Shown piece by piece: positions 1 through 8,349 of a DNA stretch of 35,839 nt. The position numbers and the translations under genes were made by a program. The notes under the pieces were generated by a model. That model did no database searches and was not told where the DNA came from. It was given only the letters and a program-made list of their open reading frames with translations. The DNA is from Polyangiaceae bacterium (GTDB taxonomy: Bacteria; Myxococcota_A; Polyangia; Nannocystales; Nannocystaceae): positions 1 through 35,839 of the forward strand of contig JALSIN010000004.1 in the NCBI GenBank assembly GCA_026989935.1. The letters are read 5' to 3'. Position 1 is the first letter of the stretch; each line of letters begins with the position of its first letter.

Positions 1-1026
1 CTGTACTATTGCGAGTTTGCTCTCGTTCGTGACGTTGCGTACCCGAGCAACAAGGTGAATGTCATCCCGAGTGATGATCTCGCTCTTCTCGCCATTCTAA
101 ACTCTCGCACTATGTGGTGGCTGATGCATCGTCACTTCGTGGGGATGAAGGACGGCGCCCTCTCAGTCGATGTCGAAGCGCTCGGCCGACTACCGGTCCC
201 CCCGCTCATGGAGACGATGCATGACACCCTCGTCGACTGGGCCTCAAGGCTGGTGGACTTCGCGGCACACAGACACGCCGGGGAAACCGAGTCGGACGTG
301 GAGCTGGTACCAGACCGCAACATCGCTCTTGCTGAAATGGTCATCGACGCCGTCGTTGCGCAGGCCTTTGGGCTGTCGCAGTCCGAGCGCGAGATCATCA
401 GAGCGTCACTTCCTCAAAGAGACCCAATTGAGGTGGCAACACGCTCCTTGACAAACAGCGACTGCGAGATGCTCGCACGCGAGGCCGATCGCATCGCAGG
501 TACGCATCTGACAGCTGCAGCCGCTTCAGCACGGAGCGAGTTGGAAAGCGGCGCGTGGGAGCGGCCGATGCAGGATCCGCGTGCTGAAGCAGGCGCTGCG
601 CTGGCTGCGGTTCTCAAGACATTGGATTGCCCGACGCCGGCACGTACGGTGCGTCTGGCTACCATCCTCGTCTTGGAGCCGCGGCTCGCGACTCCCTCAT
701 TCGACGCGGCAGAGGCTCGGCTGTGGCGCCGGCTAGTGGGCGCGGAAGCAGAGCCGCTTCCGTCTGGAATCGCGTCCTTCATGCCTCCGGCCGACCACGC
801 GTGGGGTGCGGCGGTCCGCCAGCTCCGAGGAAGTGGGATGCTCGTCGAGGATTCCGCCGCCAACACCTGGGCGCCTGGACCGGGGCTGGACGCCATCGAA
901 ACGGAGGGCTGGCCTGACGGGCGCGCCAGGATGATCCGGCGTCTCCTCCAAGGCCGCGATGAACGTGAGCTGGAGCAGCGGCTCCCCGAAGCTGTCCGGA
1001 GGTGGATCGATGCCGCGGCAGCTTGA
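1..1026 (+). CDS. C-terminal part of a type IIG / Eco57I-like restriction-modification methylase (TaqI-like C-terminal specificity region), 5' truncated by window edge
   Basis: Frame 1 is open from base 1 (LYYCEFALVRDVAYPSNKVNVIPSDDLALLAILNSRTMWWLMHRHFVGMKDGALSVDVEALGRLPVPP), resembling the specificity-domain tail of class I SAM-dependent type IIG enzymes. The methylase core lies outside the window. Confidence 0.65.
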   Translation: MYYCEFALVRDVAYPSNKVNVIPSDDLALLAILNSRTMWWLMHRHFVGMKDGALSVDVEALGRLPVPPLMETMHDTLVDWASRLVDFAAHRHAGETESDVELVPDRNIALAEMVIDAVVAQAFGLSQSEREIIRASLPQRDPIEVATRSLTNSDCEMLAREADRIAGTHLTAAAASARSELESGAWERPMQDPRAEAGAALAAVLKTLDCPTPARTVRLATILVLEPRLATPSFDAAEARLWRRLVGAEAEPLPSGIASFMPPADHAWGAAVRQLRGSGMLVEDSAANTWAPGPGLDAIETEGWPDGRARMIRRLLQGRDERELEQRLPEAVRRWIDAAAA

Positions 1027-2986
1027 CCTGGTGACGAGGCCTGGGCTGCGGGTGACTCCCAAGCCCAATCGCGCTGAGCCCACCCTCTGGGTGAGGCGCC
1101 TTGTCATCTGGAGCGAGCCGGGCATCGTGCTGCGGGACATCACCCTCCGCCCTGGCCTCAACATCGTGTGGTCGCCTGACCCTGCGGACCGCGGCACGGC
1201 GGACGATGCCACTGGAGCCCTTGGGCACGGGAGCGGGAAGACGCTCTTCTGCCGATTGCTTCGCTACTGCCTCGGCGAGGATCGCTTCGCGACGGATGCC
1301 CAGCGCGACCGGATCGCTCTCGCCTTAAAGGAGGGGATGGTCGGAGCCGAGGTGATTGTGGATGGCACTTCCTGGTCCATTGTCCGGCCTCTCGGCCTGG
1401 GACGAACGACTGCCGCGGTGCCGAACGGCAACCTGGACGAGTTGGCCGCCAGCAAGGTGGACGCCACCGGGATGGCACCGTTCCTGGAGGCTGTCCAGGG
1501 CGCGGTGCTTCCCGAAGAAGTCGCCGCTCTCGTACCTGGAGGAAGCGATCACCGGGCGTGGTTGGTCGCTCTCGCATGGCTGACGCGAGACCAGGAATGC
1601 CGTTTCGGGAGCGTACTCGACTGGCGGTCGACGGCGTCGGAGTCCGGCTCCCCGGCTCGAGGTCTCTCCACGACGAAGACGTTGGACGCCTTGCGGGCTC
1701 TCGTTGGCGCCATCGCCCCCGAGGAGCACGCGCTTCGTCTGGAGGTCGACGAACTACAGCGCGCTCGAACCGCCGCTGAACGGGAGGCTGCCCACCGCCA
1801 ATGGGATGCGGCCCGGAAGCGAACGTGGCTCGCCAAGGCCTTGTCCTTGGACCAGGACGACGTGCCGCCGGGGGACTTGGCGGTCGAGGTCTTCAAGAAG
1901 ACGGCGCGAGAGCAGCTCGCCCGCGTCGCGCAGGTCGATCCGTCCACCGACGTGGCGGACCTCGAAGCCCTCCGGACCGAGTACGACCACGCGAGGACCC
2001 GTGTTGAGGCTCTCACCAAGGAGGTGGCCGAAGCCGACGCGCGGATGCCGGAGATCGAGCGACTGGTGACGCACATCAAGGGCGAGCTTCCCGGCCTGTC
2101 GTTTTCAGCCCTGGAAGCCCAGCAACCCATCTGCCCGGTCTGCGAGGTCCCCATCGACCGTGCCCTCGCCAAGGGCTGCAAGCTTTCCCACAAGCTGCCG
2201 GACCTGGACGAAGTGCGGAGGCGCAGAGAGCAGCTTCAAAGAGACCTCGACGAAGAGACGAAGCGTTTGGCGACTAGCAAGACGAACAGGGCGCGGGCCG
2301 CCGATGAGCTTGCTACCGCTACGCAACAAGCGGATGCACTTCGCCAACGGCTGCGTGCTGCCGAGCGTGCGCGAGAAGACCGGAGGGACGCCTGGTACAC
2401 GGCGAGGCGCCTGATCGACGACGCCGACGGGTTTGGAGAGTTGCTGCACGCGCGAAATGCAGCGACGGCCGAGGCCCATCGGTTGGACTCTGTCATCGAA
2501 GCGAAGCGTGAACAGGCTGCCGCATTCCGTGACGAGCGGGCCCGGGTGTTCCGCCGCATCTCCGCTGCGTTCGACGCCATTGTGCGCGACCTCGCGGGCG
2601 AGGAGGCGTCTGGGCGCATCGCCCTCGATGGGAACGGCTTGCACCTCACCGTCGAGCTTGGCGGCGAGCGGTCCACCGCCGCCATCGACTCGCTGAAGGT
2701 GCTCGCCTTCGACTTGGCCGTCCTGTGCGTGAGCATAGAAGGGAGCACGCATCTCCCGGCGTTCCTCGTTCACGATAGCCCGAGAGAGGCGGACCTCGGA
2801 CTCAGCGCCTACCATCGCCTGTTTCGACTCGCCCGCGCACTCGAAGATGTCGGAGAGGATCCACTCTTCCAGTACATCGTGACCACGACAACCCGGCCAC
2901 CCGCAGAGCTGAACACCGAGCCGTGGCTACGACTGACCCTCAAGGGCGCCCCGGCAGATCGTCGCCTACTTCGAAAGAATCTTTGA
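1010..2986 (+). CDS. SMC/Rad50-like coiled-coil ATPase with Zn-hook-like CPVC motif
   Basis: ATG at 1010 overlaps the upstream CDS by 17 nt. N-terminal P-loop-like GHGSGKTLFCRLLRYCLG, long charged coiled-coil segments, central QPICPVCEVPIDRALAKGCKLSHKLPD, and C-terminal ...ALCVSIEGSTHLPAFLVHDSPREAD (Walker B/D-loop-like). Confidence 0.75.
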   Translation: MPRQLDLVTRPGLRVTPKPNRAEPTLWVRRLVIWSEPGIVLRDITLRPGLNIVWSPDPADRGTADDATGALGHGSGKTLFCRLLRYCLGEDRFATDAQRDRIALALKEGMVGAEVIVDGTSWSIVRPLGLGRTTAAVPNGNLDELAASKVDATGMAPFLEAVQGAVLPEEVAALVPGGSDHRAWLVALAWLTRDQECRFGSVLDWRSTASESGSPARGLSTTKTLDALRALVGAIAPEEHALRLEVDELQRARTAAEREAAHRQWDAARKRTWLAKALSLDQDDVPPGDLAVEVFKKTAREQLARVAQVDPSTDVADLEALRTEYDHARTRVEALTKEVAEADARMPEIERLVTHIKGELPGLSFSALEAQQPICPVCEVPIDRALAKGCKLSHKLPDLDEVRRRREQLQRDLDEETKRLATSKTNRARAADELATATQQADALRQRLRAAERAREDRRDAWYTARRLIDDADGFGELLHARNAATAEAHRLDSVIEAKREQAAAFRDERARVFRRISAAFDAIVRDLAGEEASGRIALDGNGLHLTVELGGERSTAAIDSLKVLAFDLAVLCVSIEGSTHLPAFLVHDSPREADLGLSAYHRLFRLARALEDVGEDPLFQYIVTTTTRPPAELNTEPWLRLTLKGAPADRRLLRKNL

Positions 2987-3082
2987 CCGATGCCCAGTGG
3001 AGACGCGACACGATGAGCACGATCAGCAACACCTTCCGCACTGGAGAGTCGAGCGGCCCGAGACCGCAGTTCGGATACGTTG

Positions 3083-4538
3083 ATGCGTGACCTCGATCAC
3101 CAGATCGCCGCCGGCGAGTCCGAGACGCTTGAGCTGAAGCGCTCGACCGCGCAGCTCGGCGCCGCTGGCAAGACGCTCTGCGCCTTCCTCAACGGCCAGG
3201 GTGGCAAGGTGGTCATCGGCGTCGCTGACGATGGGAAGATCGTCGGCCAGAAGGTCTCGGACAAGACGCGGCGCGAGATCGCGGCGATGCTCGACCGCTT
3301 CGAGCCGCCCGCGCCGGTGGATGTCGAATACGTGGACCTTCCGAGGAGCAACAAGAAGGTCATCGTGCTCTGCGTCCAGGCGCAGGAGGAGACCAGGCCC
3401 TTTGTCTTCGACGGGCGGCCGTACCAGCGCGTGCAGAGCACGACGTCGGTCATGCCCCAGGAGCGCTACGACCGGATGCTCCTCGAGCGGGCCCACGCGC
3501 GCCATCGGTGGGAGAACCAGCCCGCGGTCGACGTGACGCTCGATGACCTCGATCATGAGGAGATCCTGCGCACCCGCGAAGCCGCGATCCAGCAGCGGCG
3601 CATCTCGGCCGGCACGAGCACCGACATGGGCGACATCCTCGACCGGCTGGGCCTGCGGCGCGAGGGCGTGATCACCCAGGCCGCGCAGATCCTCTTACGG
3701 CACGCGCTTTCTGCCCGACTACCCGCAGGGCATGCTCAAGATGGGGCGCTTTCGCGGAACCAAGATCACCGGCGACATCCTCGACAACCGCCAGGAGCAC
3801 CTGCATGCCTTTGCCATGGTCCGCGAGGCCATGGCCTGGCTCGATCGCACCCTGCCGCTGGCCGCGCACTTCCCGCCCGGCAAGATCTTCCGCGAGGACC
3901 GGCTGCCCGTGCCGCCCGAGGCGCTGCGCGAGGTCCTGCTCAACGCCGTCATGCACCGGGACTACTCGCGGCCGAGCAGCTACGTGGCCGTGGCCGTCTT
4001 CGACGACCGGATCGAGGTCCGCAGCATGGGTGGGCTGCCCAGCAGCGTCACCGCCGAGTCGCTCTCGGGCGAGCACCGAAGCGTGCTTCGCAACCCGCTC
4101 ATTGCCGAGGCATTCCACCGCACGGGCGCGGTCGAGGTGTGGGGCCGCGGCACCAACCGGGTGTTCGAGGCCTGCGAGCGCTACGGCCTCGAACCGCCCA
4201 CCTTCGCGGAGGACGGTGGCTTCGTGATCGTCACCTTCCGGGCGCAGATCGGGCCCATCCCCCAAGTCGAGGGACCAAGTCGGGACCAAGTGGGGACCAA
4301 GTCGGGCCTAAGTCGGCACCAGGTCCAAGTCCTTGAAGAAGCGTTGGAGCCTCGCGCCATCGGGGATCTGATGCAGCTCTGCGGTCGGAGCAACCGCACC
4401 AAGTTCAGGGACCAAGTGATACGCCCCCTCCTCGAGGCCGGCCTGCTCGAGATGACCATCCCGGACAAGCCGCGCAGCTCGCAGCAACGCTATCGGACGA
4501 CCGAGGCCGGCAAGCGGTTGCTGAAGAAGGACAAGTGA
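3083..4538 (+). pseudogene. AlbA_2 (Schlafen-like)/RecG-like putative DNA-binding ATPase, interrupted by a +1 frameshift near 3695
   Basis: N-terminal half (MRDLDHQIAAGESETLELKRSTAQLGAAGKTLCAFLNGQGGKVVIGVADDGKIVGQ) is in the 3080..4336 frame; C-terminal half (YGTRFLPDYPQGMLKMGRFRGTKITGDILDNRQEH...HRDYSRPSSYVAVAVFDDRIEVRSMGGLP) is in the 3732..4538 frame. Removing one T at 3695/3696 restores AQILYGTRFLPDYPQGMLKMGRF. Confidence 0.8.
4271..4325 (+). repeat. 11-bp direct tandem repeat, about 5 units (consensus GGGACCAAGTC)
   Basis: gggaccaagtc / gggaccaagtg / gggaccaagtc / gggcctaagtc / ggcaccaggtc, contiguous inside the AlbA_2-type coding region. Confidence 0.9.
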
Positions 4539-4553
4539 AAGGAGACCGCCCCG

Positions 4554-6047
4554 ATGAGCATTGAGTCACTCGCTTCGATCATCGCCGGCGGTCAGCCGCC
4601 AGCGGTCAGCCGGGACACGCTCGCCGAGCAGACGCGGGACGCGATCGACGGGCTCTTTGGCAGCCGATACCAGGCGCGGTCGCGCTACTCGGCGCGGGTG
4701 GCGCTCATGCCCGGCGCCGATGCGGTGTCGTTTGCCGGGTTCGTACACGAGGACAGCCCGACCAGCGGCGTGTACGGCGGGATGTCGCTTGTCTGGTTCC
4801 CCATCGAGGCGACGGATGACGAGCCCGCCGGAAGCCTGCTGACCTTCGTCTGCGGCACGCGCGGCCTCGCGCCTGACGAACAGATCCTGGGTCGGCCGGG
4901 GCACGCTAGGCACCTTCAGGCGCTGCGTCGCTACCTGGGCAGGGAGCACGGAGCGGCGGTCTGGGTGAAGCACGACCCCACCAACCTCACCGAGCCCTTC
5001 CCCAAGGTGCTCCGTCCCAGCTTCGCCCGCTTCAAGCAGGTGCTCGACCGCTATGGAAACTACATCTACGCGGCGGTCCTCGTGCCCCGCGACTCCGAGC
5101 GCGCCCGCGGCGTCGTGTCGGCGTTCGTCGACTTCTACGCCTGGGAGCGCGGCTGGACGCCACTCAAGGCGGCCAAGCCCGAGACCGACGCGCTGAAGAA
5201 CGCGCTGCGCGGGCACCTCTTCCCCCGTGTGGGCAAGGACGAGGTGCACGCGCTGCTGCGGGAGCGGCGCTTCGTGATCCTCCAGGGCCCGCCCGGTACC
5301 GGCAAGACTCGGCTTGCCGCAGAACTGCTGGCGAGCAGGTTCGAAGGCAGGGGCATGGCCGTGCAGTTCCATCCCGCGGTCACCTACGAGACCTTCGTGG
5401 CCGGGATCTCGCCGGACGTGGAGCAGAGCGCGCTGCGCTTCCAGGTCAAGGGCGGCTGGCTCGTCGAGGCGGCCCGGCAGGCGAAGGAGGGAGACTTTCT
5501 CCTGGTCATCGACGAGATCAACCGGGCCGACCTCGGGCGCGTGCTCGGCGAGGCGATCTACCTCTTCGAGTCGCGCGAGATCGCCCGCGGCGAGGGGCGC
5601 ACGGTCAGGCTGCCGCACGGGCTCGACGACGGCACGGACACGCTGGAGATCCCCCAGGGGCTCTTCCTGCTCGGCACCATGAACAGCGCCGACCGCTCCA
5701 TCGCCATCCTCGACCTGGCGGTGCGGCGTCGGTTTGCCTTCGTGGACGTGTGGCCCGATATCGGCGTCGTCGCCGACCAGGGCCGACAGCTCGCCACCGA
5801 GGCCTTCGGGCGGCTGCTCGACGTTTTTGCCCAGTACGCGCCCGACGACGCGCTGGTGCTGGTCCCCGGCCACGCATACTTCCTGGCCGACAGCGACGAG
5901 GAGCTCATTCGCCGGCTGCGCTTCGAGCTCATGCCGCTGCTCATCGAGTACCTCCAGGAGGGGCGGCTCGGGGCCTGCGAGAGCGAGCTGCGCGCCTATC
6001 TCGACTGGCTCGAAGGAGAGATCGCCCGGCATGGCGCAAGCGCGTAG
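4554..6047 (+). CDS. McrB-like AAA+ (GTPase-type) restriction subunit
   Basis: Walker A GPPGTGKT, Walker B LLVIDEINRADLGRVLGEA, and GTMNSADRSIAILDLAVRRRF, typical of McrB. RBS-like AAAGGAGA precedes ATG 4554. Confidence 0.9.
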   Translation: MSIESLASIIAGGQPPAVSRDTLAEQTRDAIDGLFGSRYQARSRYSARVALMPGADAVSFAGFVHEDSPTSGVYGGMSLVWFPIEATDDEPAGSLLTFVCGTRGLAPDEQILGRPGHARHLQALRRYLGREHGAAVWVKHDPTNLTEPFPKVLRPSFARFKQVLDRYGNYIYAAVLVPRDSERARGVVSAFVDFYAWERGWTPLKAAKPETDALKNALRGHLFPRVGKDEVHALLRERRFVILQGPPGTGKTRLAAELLASRFEGRGMAVQFHPAVTYETFVAGISPDVEQSALRFQVKGGWLVEAARQAKEGDFLLVIDEINRADLGRVLGEAIYLFESREIARGEGRTVRLPHGLDDGTDTLEIPQGLFLLGTMNSADRSIAILDLAVRRRFAFVDVWPDIGVVADQGRQLATEAFGRLLDVFAQYAPDDALVLVPGHAYFLADSDEELIRRLRFELMPLLIEYLQEGRLGACESELRAYLDWLEGEIARHGASA

Positions 6048-7521
6048 AGCACGGCGTCGTCAGCCGGTCTTCGTCTCGGCGTGGAAGCCGAAGCAGCGGC
6101 CCTTGCTAACGCTTTCGGATCAGGGCGCGCCGGTGACCATCGAGCCGGGGCTCTTCGGCATCGGCGGGCGGGACCGGAGCTGGAACGCCCACGCCGAGAA
6201 CTTCATCAGCGCCAACCGCCCGCAGCTCGCGGCCCTCGACGTTCGACCCGAGCTCGCAGCAGAGACCCACGAGATCGCCCTGCGACTTTGCCCGGGCGGC
6301 ACGGTGGGCGCCATCCCGCTGCGCACACCCGACACGCGCAAGGTCGCCGGCGGCGTGGTGGTGCGCCCGCGCTTTGGCTGGGACGGGATCGGTCCACTCT
6401 TGCAGCAGATCGGCTGGGTCGCCTCGCCGCGCGTGCTCGAGATGCCGCTGGTTCCCGGGAGCGCCCGCGAGGTGCCGCCCTGGGTGCTGGCAGGCCCCGT
6501 GCTCCAGCGGCTGGCGAGCCTGCTGCGCGAGATCCGAAAAGGCTTTCGCATGCACGAGGAGGTCCGCCAGGCGCCGCGCGGGCAGATCCTCTGGCAGCGC
6601 TACGTGACCGAGCAGATGAGCCGCGGTGCCTTCCACCAGGTGCCGTGCCGTTTCCCGGAGCTTGGCCCAGACGCGCTACTACGCGCCTACCTGCGCTGGG
6701 GCCTCGAACGAGTGCACCGGTCGCTCGTGCCCTACGCCGTGATCGACCTGATCGCGCGGCGGCTCTCCGAACAGGCCGAGGGGTTGCTCAACAGCCTGAA
6801 GGACACCAGCGCCCGCGCCCCCGACCGCCGAACGCTGGACCAACTCATGCGCGGCGTCGGCCTGCCGTCGGCCGTGCTCCAGCGAGGCCTGCAAGCGCTC
6901 GGCTGGATCGTGGACGAGCGGGGCCTCGCGGGTGCGGCCGAGACCAACGGGCTCGCCTGGGCCTTACCCATGCATGAGCTCTTCGAGCGCTGGGTGGAGC
7001 ACGTGGCGTGCATCTGGGCCCGCGAGTTCGGCGGGGAGGTGCTCACCGGACGATCCGACGAGACCGTGGTTCCGATCGAGTGGGATCGCGGCGCCCACGG
7101 CAGCCTGCGCAGCCTCGTGCCCGACCTCGTCGTCCGCCACCAGGATCACGTCTACGTCATCGACGCCAAGTACAAGGGCCACTTCCAGGAGTTCGACGAT
7201 GCCCGCTGGCTCGCGCTCTCCAAGGAGCTTCGCAACGAGCATCGCCACGATCTGCATCAGGTCCTCGCCTACGCCTCGCTCTTTGGCGGCGCCGAGATCA
7301 CCGCGATCCTCGTCTACCCCATGTTCGAGCGAACTTGGTCCCGGCTGGCCGAGGTCGGGCGGACCGTGATCCAGGCATCGCTGTCCGGGGCTGGGCGACC
7401 GATCCGCCTCGCGCTTGCTGGCGTCCCGGTTCGGCTGCCCGAGGGCGTGTCCGTCGCCACGGTGGCGCGGACCCTCGACGCGCTGCGCGCATCCGAGACC
7501 CTGGCCGGAGAAGCGGCATGA
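6031..7521 (+). CDS. McrC-like PD-(D/E)XK nuclease subunit
   Basis: ATG at 6031 (RBS-like AAGGAG at ~6012) overlaps mcrB-like CDS by 17 nt. C-terminal VPDLVVRHQDHVYVIDAKYKGHF matches the McrC-type nuclease motif. The longer ORF 5734..7521 is an upstream over-extension. Confidence 0.85.
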   Translation: MAQARRARRRQPVFVSAWKPKQRPLLTLSDQGAPVTIEPGLFGIGGRDRSWNAHAENFISANRPQLAALDVRPELAAETHEIALRLCPGGTVGAIPLRTPDTRKVAGGVVVRPRFGWDGIGPLLQQIGWVASPRVLEMPLVPGSAREVPPWVLAGPVLQRLASLLREIRKGFRMHEEVRQAPRGQILWQRYVTEQMSRGAFHQVPCRFPELGPDALLRAYLRWGLERVHRSLVPYAVIDLIARRLSEQAEGLLNSLKDTSARAPDRRTLDQLMRGVGLPSAVLQRGLQALGWIVDERGLAGAAETNGLAWALPMHELFERWVEHVACIWAREFGGEVLTGRSDETVVPIEWDRGAHGSLRSLVPDLVVRHQDHVYVIDAKYKGHFQEFDDARWLALSKELRNEHRHDLHQVLAYASLFGGAEITAILVYPMFERTWSRLAEVGRTVIQASLSGAGRPIRLALAGVPVRLPEGVSVATVARTLDALRASETLAGEAA

Positions 7522-7616
7522 AGGGCTACGTCGCCGTCACCGATCCCGGGTGGTACGAGCACCTCGCCCAGGAGCCCGGTCTGGCTCTGCCCCGATTTCT
7601 TGGACAACTCCGATAA
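7518..7616 (+). pseudogene. Truncated 5' end of HNH endonuclease-like gene (MKGYVAVTDPGWYEHLAQEPGLAL...)
   Basis: ATGA overlap with the mcrC-like stop. The N-terminus resembles the start of HNH endonucleases found near McrBC; similarity stops at ~7588, where the IS terminal repeat begins. Confidence 0.6.
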
Positions 7617-7625
7617 GGCAAAAGG

Positions 7626-7949
7626 ATGTTCCGAAGCATGTCCAAGAAGGAGTCCTCAGGAGCACGAAGGCGGTTTACCGCCGAGCACGAAGCCCAGGTC
7701 GTTCGGCTCTGCCAGCAAACCGGGAAGACGGCGTACGCGGTCGCGACCGAGCTTGGCCTTGCTCCCAACTCGGTCACGAGGTGGGTCCGCCAGGCGCAGA
7801 TCGATGCGGGCGGTGGGGGCGAAGGTCCGCGGACCACGGCCGAGCGCGAAACGTTGGCGGCGCTGCGACGTGGGAACCGAACGCTCCGCCAGGAACGAGA
7901 CAACCTGCGGAAGGCCATCGTGCTTTTCGCAAGGGCGGGTACGGCGTGA
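7626..7949 (+). CDS. IS3-family transposase OrfA
   Basis: MSKKESSGARRRFTAEHEAQVVRLCQQTGKTAYAVATELGLAPNSVTRWVRQAQ...LRRGNRTLRQERDNLRKAIVLFAR: HTH plus leucine-zipper organisation typical of IS3 OrfA. Start may be 7626 or 7638. Confidence 0.8.
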   Translation: MFRSMSKKESSGARRRFTAEHEAQVVRLCQQTGKTAYAVATELGLAPNSVTRWVRQAQIDAGGGGEGPRTTAERETLAALRRGNRTLRQERDNLRKAIVLFARAGTA

Positions 7950-8335
7950 CCGCAGACATGCACGTTGTCACCACCGAGGCCAAGGCTTCGCTCACCGCGG
8001 TCTGCAAGGCCCTCGGAGCCCGCCTCGCAGCGACTACAACAGACGGACGCGCAAGCCCAGTCCGCGACGATTCGACACCCGGCGGCTCGACGTCGAGGCT
8101 GCAACGCCGACCTCGCACTTCAGGCCCTCGACCAGGCCGTGGCACGACACGCCCCGGGGCCGGGCCTACTCGGCCACACCGATCGGGGCTTCACCTACAC
8201 AGCGGACGCCTATCCGAGACGACTTCGCGACAGGCAGGCCGTCGTCCGGGTACAAAACCCCGGACCAAGTTCATCGACGCACCACGGCGCGAGGGGCCCG
8301 CGCTGCGTACGCAGCCATTCCAAGAGATCGGGGCA
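7946..8335 (+). pseudogene. IS3-family transposase OrfB remnant (internally deleted, frameshifted)
   Basis: Fragments such as [45 protein letters not shown] (DDE region, GL.HTDRG-like) spread over different frames and too short for intact OrfB. Confidence 0.7.
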
Positions 8336-8349
8336 ACTCCATGCGGGCG

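Larger units (their letters stand above)
7588..8335 (+). mobile_element. Internally deleted IS3-family insertion sequence remnant
   Basis: Left end TGCCCCGATTTCTTGGA (7588-7604) and right end TCCAAGAGATCGGGGCA (8319-8335) are inverted repeats, 16/17 matches, TG...CA termini. Contains IS3-type orfA and a degraded orfB. Confidence 0.8.

Noticed and set aside
4566-6032. 488-aa minus-strand ORF antisense to mcrB
   Set aside because: Shadow of the McrB frame; the plus-strand protein carries diagnostic AAA+ motifs.
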